From Hyphomicrobiales bacterium (lineage in GTDB: Bacteria > Pseudomonadota > Alphaproteobacteria > Rhizobiales > Rhizobiaceae), in assembly GCA_900469625.1 (NCBI GenBank), contig UBXV01000029.1, forward strand, positions 61,790 to 125,789: a stretch of DNA of 64,000 nt. The letters are read 5' to 3'. A model generated the notes under the pieces. That model saw only the letters and a program-made list of their open reading frames with translations, was not told the origin of the DNA and did no database searches. A program made the translations under genes and the position numbers. Every line of letters starts with the position of its first letter. Position 1 is the stretch's first letter. Below are positions 30,086 through 40,639 of the stretch, piece by piece.

Positions 30086-30610
30086 CTAGCGGCTGAGAGC
30101 AGCGGCAATGTCGGCGCGGATCAACTCTGCCAGTTCCTTGGCCGCGCGGTTCTCGCCGTCTCGCACGGCGCGCACCTTGGCGAACTCCTGAACCGGAAAG
30201 TCGACGAGTGCCACGGCGGTGCGGTTGCCCGATTTGATCGTTTCGCCAGTACCCGCCCGTGACAGGTTGTAGTCGGCCTTGACGACGATACGCCCAGCCC
30301 CTGCCCGGTCTCTCGCCTGGTCGTAGAGCACGCCCATCGCGCGCGTCGTCACGTTCAGTGCCAGGTGATACTGCGGGTTCGCCGGTTCGCCCTGGCCGCC
30401 CGCGACGAGGAAGATCAGCGCATTGCGCACTTCCTGCTCGACGCGTTCGTCGGCATCGGAGATCTCGATGGACGCAAGTGCTGCCGAGGTGCCGGCGGCG
30501 TCCGAATAAAGCGGCCTGACCTGGCAGCCGGCGAGCGCGGTCAACATGACAACACCAGCGAGCATCGGAAGTGACCGGATGCGGGAGCCAGCTCTATCAG
30601 ACAACGACAT
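30086..30610 (-). CDS. lptE: LPS-assembly lipoprotein LptE
   Basis: The 174-residue protein has a lipoprotein signal with lipobox L-A-G-C (Cys29) and the LptE domain. LptE plugs the LptD barrel in the outer membrane and helps place lipopolysaccharide on the surface. It starts inside the last 14 bases of leuS in another frame, so it depends on leuS translation or transcript. Sequence conservation in this family is low, so the call rests on the lipobox, length and the leuS-lptE-holA order. Confidence 0.88.
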   Translation of the reverse strand: MSLSDRAGSRIRSLPMLAGVVMLTALAGCQVRPLYSDAAGTSAALASIEISDADERVEQEVRNALIFLVAGGQGEPANPQYHLALNVTTRAMGVLYDQARDRAGAGRIVVKADYNLSRAGTGETIKSGNRTAVALVDFPVQEFAKVRAVRDGENRAAKELAELIRADIAAALSR

Positions 30611-33227
30611 TGACGATCCTCTGGGGCACGACGATGATTTTCTTGGGGCTGTTGCCGTTCAATATGGCCTTGACGGCATCGAGAGCGAGAACTGCACTCT
30701 CGATTGCAGTCTGATCTGCATCACGCGCGATTGTCAAATCGGCGCGCTTCTTGCCGTTGACCTGTACCGGCAACGTGACTTCGTTCTCGACGACCAGGGC
30801 GGCATCGAATTTCGGCCAGCCGCTTTCGGCGATCAGACCGTTGCCGCCGATCGCTTTCCAGCATTCCTCTGCGAGATGCGGCATCATCGGTGCGATCAGG
30901 TTGATCAGGATCGATGTCGCATCCTTGGCAGCGGCCGTCAGCGCGGCGTCGGCCTTGCCGGCGGCGATCTGGGTGAGCGGGGCTGCAAGCACGTTGACGA
31001 GCTCATAGATGCGCGCCACGGCCTTGTTGAATGCGAGCTTGTCGTAATCGGCTTCCACCGCGCGCAACGTCCTGTGGGCCGCCTGCGAGATCGCCAGGCC
31101 GGCGCCGTCATGGGCTGGCGTAGCCTCGATGCCGCGAAGCATTTCCGCCGCTTCACCGATCAGGCGCCAGACGCGCTGGACGAAGCGATGGGCGCCTTCG
31201 ACGCCAGCCTCGGACCAGATGACGTCGCGGTCTGGCGGCGAGTCCGACAGCACGAAGAAGCGTGCGGTATCGGCGCCGTAGGAGGCGATGATATCATCAG
31301 GGTCGACGACGTTCTTCTTCGACTTCGACATCTTTTCGATCGAGCCGATGGTGATGTCTTCCCCGGTCTCGAGCAGCACGGCGCGACGCTGTCCGTCGAC
31401 TTCGTCGATCCGGATTTCCGCCGGTGTGATCCACTCGCGCTGGGCGCCCTCGCCGCGGCTGTATGTCTCATGCACGACCATGCCCTGGGTGAACAGGCCC
31501 TTGAAGGGCTCGTTGATCGCGACGTGGCCGGTCGCCTTCATCGCGCGGGTGAAAAAGCGCGAATAGAGCAGGTGCAGGATCGCGTGCTCGATACCGCCGA
31601 TATACTGGTCGACCGGCAGCCAGTGATTGGCCGCCTTCGGATCGGTCGGGTTGTCTTCCCAAGGTGCTGTGAAGCGCGTGAAATACCACGACGAGTCGAC
31701 AAAGGTGTCCATCGTGTCGGTTTCACGGCGCGCGTCCTTGCCGCAATGGGGGCAGGCGACGTGCCGCCAGGTCGGATGGCGATCGAGCGGGTTGCCCGGC
31801 TTGTCGAAGGTGACATCCGGCGGCAGGATGACCGGAAGATCTGCCTTGGGCACGGGAACGACGCCGCAGTCATCGCAATGGATGACCGGGATCGGGCAGC
31901 CCCAGTAGCGCTGACGCGAAATACCCCAGTCGCGCAGGCGGAAGTTGACCTTACGCTCCGCGCGCGGCGAACCGGCGAGCTGTTCTTCTTCCAGCTTCGA
32001 CGCCACCTTTTCGAACGCGTCTTCCGTCGACAGGCCGTCGAGGAAGCGCGAATTGATCATCACGCCGTCGCCGATATAGGCCTCGTCGCCGATCGCAAAG
32101 CTCGCGGCATCGCCATCCCTAGGCATGACCACCGGGACGACCGGCAGATCATACTTGCGGGCGAAATCCAGGTCGCGCTGGTCGCCGGACGGGCAGCCGA
32201 AGATCGCGCCCGTGCCGTAATCCATCAACACGAAGTTGGCGACGTAAACCGGCAGCTCCCAGCTCTCGTCGAGCGGATGCCTGGCGCGAATGCCGGTGTC
32301 CATGCCCTTCTTCTCGGCGGTCTCGAGCGCTGCCAGCGACGTGCCGGCACGCCGGCATTCCTCGCAGAACGCCTCGATTGCCGGGTCCTTGGCTGCCGCC
32401 TGCCTTGCGAGCGGGTGATCGGCCGAGATCGCCAGGAACGACGCGCCGAACAGCGTGTCAGGACGGGTGGTGTAAACCGTCAATTCGGTCGTGTCGGCGT
32501 CTGCCGTGCCATCGACGATCTGCCAGCGAATGGACAGGCCCTCCGAGCGGCCGATCCAGTTTTTCTGCATCAGCCGCACTTTTTCCGGCCACTGGTCCAG
32601 CGTGTCCAGAGCGTCCAGCAGTTCCTGGCTGAAATCGGTAATGCGGAAGAACCACTGCGTCAGCTCGCGCTGCTCGACGAGCGCGCCGGAGCGCCAGCCG
32701 CGGCCGTCGATGACCTGCTCGTTGGCGAGAACGGTGTTGTCGACCGGGTCCCAGTTGACCTTGGATTGCTTGCGGTAGACCAGGCCCTTCTCGAGGAAGT
32801 CGACGAACAGGTGCTGCTGGCGCTGATAGTATGCAGGGTCGCAGGTCGCAAACTCGCGATTCCAGTCGAGCGATAGGCCCATCACCTTCAGCTGCGCCTT
32901 CATCGAAGCGATGTTCTGATAGGTCCAGCTTGCCGGATGCACGCCACGCTCCATGGCGGCGTTTTCCGCCGGCATGCCAAACGCGTCCCAACCCATGGGG
33001 TGAAGCACGTTGAAACCGCGGGCGCGCTTGTAGCGGGCGACGACGTCGCCCATCGTGTAGTTGCGCACATGGCCCATATGGATGCGCCCGGACGGATAGG
33101 GGAACATCTCGAGCACGTAATATTTTTCGCGCGGGTCATCGTTCTCGGTCTGGAAGACCTGGCCGTTTTCCCATTCCTGCTGCCAACGCGGCTCGGCATC
33201 ACGCGGATTATATCGTTCGGTAGACAT
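30597..33227 (-). CDS. leuS: Leucine-tRNA ligase
   Basis: The 876-residue class I synthetase charges tRNA-Leu. It has the HIGH-type motif ([13 protein letters not shown]), a CP1 editing domain, a zinc-type C-P-x-C segment region (C-P-H-C-G-K), and the K-M-S-K-S motif. I start at M-S-T-E-R-Y-N-P (33227); an in-frame extension of 24 residues has no family match. A 225-base gap separates it from the divergent PLP gene. Confidence 0.96.
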   Translation of the reverse strand: MSTERYNPRDAEPRWQQEWENGQVFQTENDDPREKYYVLEMFPYPSGRIHMGHVRNYTMGDVVARYKRARGFNVLHPMGWDAFGMPAENAAMERGVHPASWTYQNIASMKAQLKVMGLSLDWNREFATCDPAYYQRQQHLFVDFLEKGLVYRKQSKVNWDPVDNTVLANEQVIDGRGWRSGALVEQRELTQWFFRITDFSQELLDALDTLDQWPEKVRLMQKNWIGRSEGLSIRWQIVDGTADADTTELTVYTTRPDTLFGASFLAISADHPLARQAAAKDPAIEAFCEECRRAGTSLAALETAEKKGMDTGIRARHPLDESWELPVYVANFVLMDYGTGAIFGCPSGDQRDLDFARKYDLPVVPVVMPRDGDAASFAIGDEAYIGDGVMINSRFLDGLSTEDAFEKVASKLEEEQLAGSPRAERKVNFRLRDWGISRQRYWGCPIPVIHCDDCGVVPVPKADLPVILPPDVTFDKPGNPLDRHPTWRHVACPHCGKDARRETDTMDTFVDSSWYFTRFTAPWEDNPTDPKAANHWLPVDQYIGGIEHAILHLLYSRFFTRAMKATGHVAINEPFKGLFTQGMVVHETYSRGEGAQREWITPAEIRIDEVDGQRRAVLLETGEDITIGSIEKMSKSKKNVVDPDDIIASYGADTARFFVLSDSPPDRDVIWSEAGVEGAHRFVQRVWRLIGEAAEMLRGIEATPAHDGAGLAISQAAHRTLRAVEADYDKLAFNKAVARIYELVNVLAAPLTQIAAGKADAALTAAAKDATSILINLIAPMMPHLAEECWKAIGGNGLIAESGWPKFDAALVVENEVTLPVQVNGKKRADLTIARDADQTAIESAVLALDAVKAILNGNSPKKIIVVPQRIVNVVV

Positions 33228-33452
33228 GTCTTTTTGGTGTTCCGGAAGTTCTGCGGGGCAAGGGAGCGCCCTCATGATAGTTGGGGTGACCTTCATCATG
33301 AAACCGCCTGACGGTCAAGTTTTCGAAGGGTTTGGCGCGACACTTTGGCGGATTTGGGTCGGCTTGCGTGGCGATGGCCTTGGCAAGGCGCGCAAGTTTG
33401 CCTAATCCGCTAATTCACCGTCCGCAAGGTCGTCACGTCGGAGAATGGGTCC

Positions 33453-34112
33453 ATGGAAGTTCAAGAGCGGTTGCAGGATGTCGTGAGCCGGATTCACGCA
33501 GCGGAGAAGGCAGCAGGGCGCCCGAAGAACGCCGTCAGCCTCGTTGCCGTCTCCAAGACGTTCGATGCCGATGCGATCCGCCCTGTCATCGGGGCTGGCC
33601 AGCGCGTGTTCGGCGAAAATCGCGTGCAGGAAGCCCAGGGCAAGTGGCCGCAGCTGAAGTCCGAGACATCGGATCTGACCCTGCACCTGATCGGCCCGCT
33701 GCAGTCCAACAAGGCTGCCGAAGCCGTGGCACTTTTCGACGTCATCGAGACTGTCGACCGCGAGAAGATCGCCCGGGCGATCGCCGCTGAAATGAAGGCC
33801 CAGGGCCGAAAGCTTCGTCTCTACGTGCAGGTCAACACGGGTCTCGAACCACAGAAGGCCGGCATCGCGCCGAAGGAAACCGTCGCCTTCGTGACCCTAT
33901 GTCGTCAGGAACTCGGCATGGAAATCGAAGGGCTGATGTGCATTCCGCCGGTTGATGAAAATCCCGGCCCGCACTTCGCTCTGTTGGCGAAACTGGCCGG
34001 TCAATGCCAGCTCGACCGCCTTTCGATGGGCATGTCCGGCGATTTCGAAACGGCCGTCCAGTTCGGTGCGACCAGCGTGCGTGTCGGGTCGGCGATTTTC
34101 GGCGCGCGCTGA
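33453..34112 (+). CDS. yggS: YggS family pyridoxal phosphate homeostasis protein
   Basis: The 219-residue protein matches the YggS/PROSC family: S-L-V-A-V-S-K-T with the PLP-binding Lys35, F-G-E-N-R-V-Q-E and L-S-M-G-M-S-G-D-F. It binds PLP but has no known catalysis, and loss alters vitamin B6 and amino acid pools. GGAG lies 11 bases upstream of the ATG. The prpE-like gene follows after 112 bases with its own strong ribosome binding site. Confidence 0.93.
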   Translation: MEVQERLQDVVSRIHAAEKAAGRPKNAVSLVAVSKTFDADAIRPVIGAGQRVFGENRVQEAQGKWPQLKSETSDLTLHLIGPLQSNKAAEAVALFDVIETVDREKIARAIAAEMKAQGRKLRLYVQVNTGLEPQKAGIAPKETVAFVTLCRQELGMEIEGLMCIPPVDENPGPHFALLAKLAGQCQLDRLSMGMSGDFETAVQFGATSVRVGSAIFGAR

Positions 34113-34224
34113 GGTTAAAACGCCGCATTACGCTTTCGTCGGGGTTCACCTTCGTTCTCATAAGCTTATCCTTGTGCACGAGGAGGCCGGGCACTGTCCG
34201 GCATGCATTGGGAGGAGAACGGAT

Positions 34225-36132
34225 ATGGCGAGCCGCTATTCCGAAGTATATGGCGCGTGGAAAAAGGATCCGGAGGGGTTCTGGTCTGAGGCCGCAGCGG
34301 CGATCGACTGGTTCGAGAGACCGGAGCGCGCCTTTGACGCCGGAGGCGGCATCTACGGCCACTGGTTTCCCGGCGGGCTGACCAACAGCTGCTACAATTG
34401 CCTCGACCGGCATGTGGAGGCCGGTCGCGGCGAGCAGATCGCCTTCATCTATGACAGCCCGGTCACATCCACGATCGAGCGGATTACCTACGATGCGCTG
34501 CTTGACGACGTCAGGGCGCTTGCTTCCGTCTATCGCAAGCTCGGCGTCGACAAGGGCGACCGCATCATCATCTATATGCCGATGATCCCGCAGGCGGCTG
34601 TGGCCATGCTTGCGGCTGCGCGCATCGGCGCCGTGCATTCGGTGGTGTTCGGGGGCTTTGCCGCCAACGAACTCGCCGTTCGCATCGACGACTGCCGGGC
34701 GAAGCTCGTCGTCTCAGCCAGCTGCGGCATTGAGCCCGGCCGAACCGTCGCCTATAAGCCGATGCTCGATGCGGCCATGGCGATTGCCGAGCACAAGCCG
34801 GCCCATTGCCTCGTTTACCAGCGCGACATGCTCAAGACCGACATGGTGCCGTTGCGCGATATCGACTATGCGCACGCGCTCGCGGCGGCAAAGGATGCGG
34901 GCGACGAGGTTGGCTGCACGCCGGTTTCCTCCACCGACCCGCTCTATGTTCTCTACACCTCCGGGACGACCGGCCAGCCGAAGGGCGTTGTGCGCGACAA
35001 TGGCGGCCATATGGTCGCGTTGAAGTGGTCGATGCAGAATTTCTTCGGCGTCGAGCCGGGCGAGGTCTTCTGGGCGGCGTCCGATATCGGCTGGGTCGTC
35101 GGACATTCGTTCATCGTCTATGGCCCGCTTCTCAACGGCAACACCTCCATCCTGTTCGAGGGCAAGCCCGTCGGCACGCCGGATCCCGGAACTTACTGGC
35201 GCATCCTCGCGGAGCACCGCGTCGCTGTCATGTTCACGGCGCCGACCGCGCTGCGTGCCATCCGCAAGGAGGATCCGGAGGCGGCGCTGGTGGCGAAATA
35301 CGACCTTTCCGGCTTCCGAGCGCTGTTCCTGGCCGGCGAACGGGCCGATCCCGATACGATCCGGTGGGCCGAGCGCGCGATGGGCGTGCCTGTCATCGAC
35401 CATTGGTGGCAAACGGAAACGGGCTGGCCGGTCGCTGGTAACCCGCTCGGGCTCGGGCTGCTGCCAGTCAAGTACGGGTCGCCCGCCGTGCCGCTACCCG
35501 GCTATGATGTTCAGATTCTCGACGATGCCGGCCACGCGGTCGAAGCGGGAACACTGGGCAATGTCGTGGTCAAGCTGCCGCTGCCGCCTGGCTGCCTGCC
35601 AACGCTGTGGTATGCGGATCAACGGTTTCGCGCCGCTTATCTCGATGAATTTCCCGGCTATTACAAAACCGCTGACGCCGGCTACATCGATGAAGACGGC
35701 TACGTGTTCATCATGGCGCGCACCGACGACATCATCAATGTCGCCGGCCATCGGCTGTCTACAGGCGCGATGGAGGAAGTCTGCGCCAGCCATCCCGATG
35801 TCGCCGAATGCGCCGTCATCGGCATCGCCGACGAACTGAAGGGGCAGATCCCGGCAGGCTTTCTGGTCATCAATTCAAATGTTTCCCGTGAAACATCCGA
35901 GATCGAACGCGAGGTCATTAGCCTCGTGCGCGACCGTATCGGCCCGGTCGCCGCCTTCCGCACCGCCATGTGCGTCAAGCGACTGCCGAAAACCAGATCG
36001 GGCAAGATCCTGCGGGCGACGATCCAGAAGATCGCCGATCGCCAACCGTGGAAGATGCCGGCGACCATCGACGATCCCTTGATCCTCGACGAGATCGCCG
36101 CCGTGCTGCACGCCAAGGGTATCGGTATTTGA
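34225..36132 (+). CDS. prpE: Propionyl-CoA synthetase-like AMP-forming acyl-CoA ligase
   Basis: The 635-residue ligase activates a short-chain acid with ATP and CoA. The adenylate motif L-Y-T-S-G-T-T-G-Q-P-K-G-V (about residues 245-257) and the C-terminal K-T-R-S-G-K-I-L-R, with the acetylatable Lys, are intact. The N-terminal Y-G-H-W-F-P-G-G-L-T-N-S-C-Y-N and the R-D-N-G-G-H after the adenylate motif are typical of PrpE rather than Acs. GGGAGGAGAA fixes the start. A parS-like site encodes N-V-S-R-E-T near residue 552. Confidence 0.9.
   Translation: MASRYSEVYGAWKKDPEGFWSEAAAAIDWFERPERAFDAGGGIYGHWFPGGLTNSCYNCLDRHVEAGRGEQIAFIYDSPVTSTIERITYDALLDDVRALASVYRKLGVDKGDRIIIYMPMIPQAAVAMLAAARIGAVHSVVFGGFAANELAVRIDDCRAKLVVSASCGIEPGRTVAYKPMLDAAMAIAEHKPAHCLVYQRDMLKTDMVPLRDIDYAHALAAAKDAGDEVGCTPVSSTDPLYVLYTSGTTGQPKGVVRDNGGHMVALKWSMQNFFGVEPGEVFWAASDIGWVVGHSFIVYGPLLNGNTSILFEGKPVGTPDPGTYWRILAEHRVAVMFTAPTALRAIRKEDPEAALVAKYDLSGFRALFLAGERADPDTIRWAERAMGVPVIDHWWQTETGWPVAGNPLGLGLLPVKYGSPAVPLPGYDVQILDDAGHAVEAGTLGNVVVKLPLPPGCLPTLWYADQRFRAAYLDEFPGYYKTADAGYIDEDGYVFIMARTDDIINVAGHRLSTGAMEEVCASHPDVAECAVIGIADELKGQIPAGFLVINSNVSRETSEIEREVISLVRDRIGPVAAFRTAMCVKRLPKTRSGKILRATIQKIADRQPWKMPATIDDPLILDEIAAVLHAKGIGI
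35880..35895. other. parS-like site (central mismatch) inside the prpE-like gene
   Basis: TGTTTCCCGTGAAACA matches parS at 15 of 16 positions, but the mismatch falls in the central CACGTG, which usually matters most for ParB. It reads N-V-S-R-E-T in the ligase, like the rsmG site. Confidence 0.55.
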
Positions 36133-36180
36133 TCTCCGCCTGCCTGCGGTCCGACGGCAGAGCGACTGTGGAGCAAACAA

Positions 36181-36210
36181 AAAAGCCCGGATCGAGCGAT
36201 CCGGGCTTTT
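36181..36210. terminator. Bidirectional intrinsic terminator between prpE-like and DUF1013 genes
   Basis: AAAAGCCCGGATC (36181-36193) pairs with GATCCGGGCTTTT (36198-36210) around a 4-base loop, with A runs on the left and T runs on the right. It can end both convergent transcripts. Confidence 0.92.
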
Positions 36211-36231
36211 TGTCATGTCGGGAGGAGCCGA

Positions 36232-36933
36232 TCAGTACTGATCGTCTTCGTCCTCATCCTTGCGATCCGACTTCAGCGACTTGAGCTTGGCGAAGACGGC
36301 ATCCGCATCGATTTCTTTCTCTTCTTCGCGCTCATAGCTGAAGTTGAGCTTTTCGGTTTCCTGCGCGGCTTCGAGCGTCGCGCCGAGTTCGGCAGCGGTC
36401 GGCAGCGGACGGCCCTTGGCGGCGCGTTCGACCTCGAGGTCGAGATCGATCTGCGAGCACAGGCCAAGCGTTACCGGGTCCATCGGCGTCAGGTTGGTCG
36501 AGTTCCAGTGGGTGCGCTCGCGGATCTGCTCGATCGTCGACTTGGTGGTGCCGACGAGGCGGGAAATCTGGGCATCCTTCAGCTCGGGATGGTTGCGAAC
36601 GAGCCAAAGAATGGCGTTCGGGCGATCCTGGCGCTTGGAGACCGGTGTGTAGCGCGGGCCCTTGCGCTTGCTGTCGGGAACGCGAACTTTCGGCTCGGAA
36701 AGCTTCAGCTTGTGGTTCGGATTTCCCTCGGCGCGGGCGATTTCGTCGCGCGACAGCTGGCCTGTTGCAATCGGATCCAGACCCTTGATGCCCTGTGCTG
36801 ATTCACCGTCGGCGATCGCCTTCACTTCGAGCGGATGCAGCTTGCAGAATGTGGCAATCTGTTCGAACGACAGCGCGGTATTGTCAACGAGCCAGACGGC
36901 TGTTGCCTTGGGCATAAGCAGTTGCTGAGCCAT
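36232..36933 (-). CDS. DUF1013 family protein (TrcR-type cell-cycle regulator)
   Basis: The 233-residue acidic-tailed protein is a DUF1013 member, a family found in alphaproteobacteria. Helical segments resembling helix-turn-helix DNA-binding motifs appear at about residues 20-50 (L-S-F-E-Q-I-A-T-F-C-K-L-H) and 115-150 (I-S-R-L-V-G-T-T-K-S-T-I-E-Q-I). Some databases name the family TrcR, a cell-cycle transcription regulator; I am moderately sure of that name. AAAGGAC precedes the ATG. A GANTC site lies about 43 bases upstream, which would suit cell-cycle control by CcrM. Confidence 0.85.
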   Translation of the reverse strand: MAQQLLMPKATAVWLVDNTALSFEQIATFCKLHPLEVKAIADGESAQGIKGLDPIATGQLSRDEIARAEGNPNHKLKLSEPKVRVPDSKRKGPRYTPVSKRQDRPNAILWLVRNHPELKDAQISRLVGTTKSTIEQIRERTHWNSTNLTPMDPVTLGLCSQIDLDLEVERAAKGRPLPTAAELGATLEAAQETEKLNFSYEREEEKEIDADAVFAKLKSLKSDRKDEDEDDQY

Positions 36934-37159
36934 GGATATAGTCCTTTTGTCCGCCGCGCCGGTGTCGCGGGCCGTGGAGTCTACCACTGATTTCCGGGAA
37001 TTGAGCGCCTCTATAGCGTCGTTGTCTCAAAATTGCAATTCTCCACTTCCAAATGTCCTTTTGTCTAATTGCGGCTTGGATTTGACCTGCTATGTATCGT
37101 CGCCGAGGCGGGGTCTCCGGGAGTGAGAACCCCAGACAGGAATGCGCAGGGAGGAAAGA

Positions 37160-39109
37160 ATGTCCGCCAAGATCTATCCGGTGTTGAAGTCTGCCAAGAG
37201 CCGGACGCTGCTCGACAACACGACCTATCTGAAGTGGTACGAAGAAAGCATCTCCGACCCTGCCAAGTTCTGGGGCAAGCACGGCAAGCGGATCGATTGG
37301 TTCAGGCCCTATACCAAGGTCAAGAACACCTCCTTCAAGGGCAAGGTCTCGATCAAATGGTATGAGGACGGGCTCACCAACGTCTCCTACAACTGCATCG
37401 ACCGCCACCTGAAGACGCACGGCGAAAAGACGGCGATCATCTGGGAAGGCGACAATCCCTATATCGACAAGAAGATCACCTACAACCAGCTTTACGAGCA
37501 GGTGTGTCGCCTCGCCAACGTCTTGAAGAAGCACGGCGTCAAGAAGGGCGATCGCGTCACCATCTACATGCCGATGATCCCGGAAGCATCCTATGCGATG
37601 CTTGCCTGCGCCCGTATCGGCGCCATCCATTCAGTCGTCTTCGGCGGCTTCTCGCCGGACGCGCTTGCCGGCCGTATCGTCGACTGCGAAAGCACCTTCG
37701 TCATCACCTGTGACGAGGGCGTGCGCGGCGGCAAGCCGGTGCCATTGAAGGAAAACACCGACACCGCCATCGATATCGCCGCCAAGCAGCACGTGATCGT
37801 CAATAAGGTTCTGGTCGTGCGCCGTACCGGCGGCAAGACCGCCTGGGCGCCGGGCCGCGACCTCTGGTATCACCAGGAAATCGCCACCGTGAAGCCGCAT
37901 TGCGAACCAGTGAAGATGAAGGCGGAGGATCCGCTGTTCATCCTTTACACCTCGGGCTCGACCGGCAAGCCGAAGGGCGTGCTGCACACCACCGGCGGCT
38001 ATCTCGTCTATGCCTCGATGACGCACGAATACGTCTTCGACTATCGTGACGGCGATATCTACTGGTGCACGGCCGATGTCGGCTGGGTGACCGGGCATTC
38101 CTACATCGTCTACGGACCGCTCGCCAACGCGGCGACCACCGTGATGTTCGAGGGCGTTCCGAACTTCCCCGACGCCGGTCGCTTCTGGGAAGTGATCGAC
38201 AAGCACAAGGTCAACGTTTTCTACACGGCGCCGACGGCGATCCGCTCGCTGATGGGCGCCGGTGACGATTTCGTCAAGCGCGCCTCGCGCTCCTCGCTGA
38301 GGCTGCTCGGCTCGGTCGGCGAGCCGATCAATCCGGAAGCCTGGGAATGGTATTACAACGTCGTCGGCGATCAGAAGTCGCCGATCGTCGATACCTGGTG
38401 GCAGACGGAGACCGGCGGCATCCTCATCACGCCGCTGCCCGGCGCGACCGACCTGAAGCCCGGTTCGGCCACCCGCCCCTTCTTCGGCGTCCAGCCGCAA
38501 CTGGTCGACAACGAAGGCAACGTGCTTGAAGGCGCGGCTGACGGCAACCTCTGCATCGTCGACAGCTGGCCGGGCCAGATGCGCACGATCTACGGCGACC
38601 ATGCGCGCTTCGGCCAGACCTACTTCGCCACCTACAAGGGCAAGTACTTTACCGGTGACGGCTGCCGCCGCGACGAGGATGGATACTACTGGATCACCGG
38701 TCGCGTCGACGACGTGCTCAATGTCTCCGGCCACCGTCTTGGCACGGCCGAAGTCGAGTCCGCGCTGGTCTCGCACCATCTGGTGTCCGAAGCCGCCGTC
38801 GTCGGCTATCCGCATCCGATCAAGGGCCAGGGCATCTATTGCTACGTGTCGCTGATGGCGGGCGAAGTCGGCAACGACGAACTGCGTCAGGCGCTCGTGA
38901 AACATGTGCGCTCGGAAATCGGACCGATCGCCACGCCGGACAAGATCCAGTTTGCCCCCGGCCTGCCAAAGACGCGCTCGGGCAAGATCATGCGCCGCAT
39001 CCTGCGCAAGATCGCCGAGGACGATTTCGGCGCACTCGGCGACACCTCGACTCTCGCCGATCCGGCTGTCGTGGAAGACCTGATCGCCAATCGACAGAAC
39101 AAGGCCTGA
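37160..39109 (+). CDS. acs: Acetyl-CoA synthetase
   Basis: The 649-residue enzyme activates acetate to acetyl-CoA through acetyl-AMP. It has [13 protein letters not shown] and the C-terminal [10 protein letters not shown] with the regulatory acetylation Lys; T-W-W-Q-T-E-T-G-G is the acetate/ATP site. GGGAGGAAAG fixes the start at 37160. It is the second AMP-forming ligase within 3 kb; the two flank the DUF1013 gene. Confidence 0.96.
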   Translation: MSAKIYPVLKSAKSRTLLDNTTYLKWYEESISDPAKFWGKHGKRIDWFRPYTKVKNTSFKGKVSIKWYEDGLTNVSYNCIDRHLKTHGEKTAIIWEGDNPYIDKKITYNQLYEQVCRLANVLKKHGVKKGDRVTIYMPMIPEASYAMLACARIGAIHSVVFGGFSPDALAGRIVDCESTFVITCDEGVRGGKPVPLKENTDTAIDIAAKQHVIVNKVLVVRRTGGKTAWAPGRDLWYHQEIATVKPHCEPVKMKAEDPLFILYTSGSTGKPKGVLHTTGGYLVYASMTHEYVFDYRDGDIYWCTADVGWVTGHSYIVYGPLANAATTVMFEGVPNFPDAGRFWEVIDKHKVNVFYTAPTAIRSLMGAGDDFVKRASRSSLRLLGSVGEPINPEAWEWYYNVVGDQKSPIVDTWWQTETGGILITPLPGATDLKPGSATRPFFGVQPQLVDNEGNVLEGAADGNLCIVDSWPGQMRTIYGDHARFGQTYFATYKGKYFTGDGCRRDEDGYYWITGRVDDVLNVSGHRLGTAEVESALVSHHLVSEAAVVGYPHPIKGQGIYCYVSLMAGEVGNDELRQALVKHVRSEIGPIATPDKIQFAPGLPKTRSGKIMRRILRKIAEDDFGALGDTSTLADPAVVEDLIANRQNKA

Positions 39110-39124
39110 CGAACGAGAGACAGC

Positions 39125-39156
39125 AAAAAGGGCGGCCGTGAGCCGCCCTTTTTGTT
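39125..39156 (+). terminator. Intrinsic terminator of acs
   Basis: AAAAAGGGCGGC (39125-39136) pairs with GCCGCCCTTTTT (39142-39153) around a 5-base loop, with the T run built into the stem end. Confidence 0.92.
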
Positions 39157-39350
39157 ACTGCCGCATGTTTTTGCTGCTGGACATTCGCAATCAACCGAGA
39201 CTTCGGGCGCAGTTGCCGGCGGAGATCGTGAGCCGGATTCCAATCGCAGATCTGGTGCAATCTTTGCGTTTGCCTCCGGGGCTGCCAGCACACGCCATCG
39301 AATCAGGAAAAATATCCCGTCGTGGTAGGGCGTGCGCAATGCGAGCTCTC

Positions 39351-39551
39351 TCAGAAGTCGATCGCGCGGCCCTTGATCTCCCAATCGCCGAAACGCGCCG
39401 GGTCCGCGCCGCCGCGGCCGCCGATTTCCGGAGGCAATTCCTTGTCCGCTTCCGCCTGCCGGCGTTCTTCCGCCTCCTTCAAGGCGCGCAGGGCTGCGGC
39501 CGGGAGCGGCTTCTTCGGGCGATCGGGGGCATTGTCGTTGTCGTTCTGCAT
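39351..39551 (-). CDS. DUF1674 protein (succinate dehydrogenase assembly factor 4 type)
   Basis: This 66-residue protein ends with the DUF1674 signature G-G-x-G-G plus [14 protein letters not shown]. The family includes eukaryotic SDHAF4, which binds flavinylated succinate dehydrogenase subunit A before assembly. The ATG at 39551 gives the usual short form; an in-frame extension to 39647 lacks similarity. It diverges from htpX. Confidence 0.85.
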   Translation of the reverse strand: MQNDNDNAPDRPKKPLPAAALRALKEAEERRQAEADKELPPEIGGRGGADPARFGDWEIKGRAIDF

Positions 39552-39639
39552 CGCTTCAGGATCCGGATTCGTGCATCTGTATTGAAGAACGGGGCGTTTG
39601 CACCCATCATATAAGGCGCGGTTTTCCGAACGGAAACCC

Positions 39640-39655
39640 TGATTCACGTGAAACG
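39640..39655. other. parS-like site (two mismatches) between DUF1674 and htpX
   Basis: TGATTCACGTGAAACG is the GATTC-containing parS variant, here in an intergenic position 20 kb from the probable origin. Confidence 0.65.
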
Positions 39656-39676
39656 TCGACGACCCGGAGCCTCCTC

Positions 39677-40639
39677 ATGAACCTCGTTCGCACCGCCATG
39701 CTGCTCGCAGTGATGACCGCTCTGTTCATGGCCGTGGGTTTTGCCATTGGCGGGCGTGGCGGCATGATGATTGCTTTCGTCGTGGCCGCGGGCATGAATT
39801 TCTTCTCCTACTGGAATTCCGACCGCATGGTGCTGCGCATGTACCGCGCCCAGGAGGTCGATGAGCGCAGCGCGCCCGAGTACTACGGCATCGTGCGCGA
39901 TCTGGCCGCCAATGCCGGCCTGCCGATGCCGCGTGTCTATGTCATCGACAGCCCGCAGCCGAATGCCTTCGCCACCGGGCGAAACCCTGAGAACGCAGCC
40001 GTTGCCGCCTCCACCGGCCTGCTGCAGGCGCTCAATTATGACGAAGTCGCCGGCGTCATGGCGCATGAGCTGGCGCATGTGCAGAACCGCGACACTCTTA
40101 CGATGACGCTGACGGCGACGCTTGCCGGCGCGATCTCGATGCTCGGCAATTTCGCCTTCCTTTTCAGCGGCAATCGCGAAAACAACAATAATCCGCTCGG
40201 CTTCGTCGGCGTTCTCATTGCGATGATCGTCGCACCGATTGCGGCCATGCTGGTGCAGATGGCGATCAGCCGCACGCGCGAGTACTCCGCCGACCGTCGT
40301 GGCGCCGAGATCTGCGGCAAGCCGCTGGCGCTTGCCTCTGCGCTGCAGAAGATCGCCGGCGCTGCCCATCTCATCCACAATGACGATGCCGAGCGCAACC
40401 CGGCAACCGCACACATGTTCATCATCAATCCGCTGTCTGGCGAGCGCATGGACAACCTGTTTTCGACCCACCCGAACACAGAAAACCGGATCGCCGCGCT
40501 GCAACAGATGGCGCAGGGTATGTCCATGGGGTCGACGCCGCCGGTTCGGGCTGATAATCCCGTGCGCAAATCGCGCTCTGTTCCCTCTACCGGTTGGGGT
40601 CGCGGTGGTTCCGAACCGCCGAAAGGTCCCTGGTCCTGA
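39677..40639 (+). CDS. htpX: Membrane zinc protease HtpX
   Basis: The 320-residue M48 protease has two N-terminal membrane helices (about residues 5-50), the zinc site H-E-L-A-H (about 130-134), two further hydrophobic segments, and the third ligand Glu in R-E-Y-S-A-D. HtpX degrades misfolded membrane proteins. The C-terminal 40 residues are Gly-, Ser- and Pro-rich. The stop overlaps the rsmB start by one base. Confidence 0.95.
   Translation: MNLVRTAMLLAVMTALFMAVGFAIGGRGGMMIAFVVAAGMNFFSYWNSDRMVLRMYRAQEVDERSAPEYYGIVRDLAANAGLPMPRVYVIDSPQPNAFATGRNPENAAVAASTGLLQALNYDEVAGVMAHELAHVQNRDTLTMTLTATLAGAISMLGNFAFLFSGNRENNNNPLGFVGVLIAMIVAPIAAMLVQMAISRTREYSADRRGAEICGKPLALASALQKIAGAAHLIHNDDAERNPATAHMFIINPLSGERMDNLFSTHPNTENRIAALQQMAQGMSMGSTPPVRADNPVRKSRSVPSTGWGRGGSEPPKGPWS

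Noticed and set aside
30546..32876. A 776-codon plus-strand frame opposite leuS
   Set aside because: Antisense shadow of a recognisable synthetase gene; composition is Arg/Gly/Val-rich without motifs.
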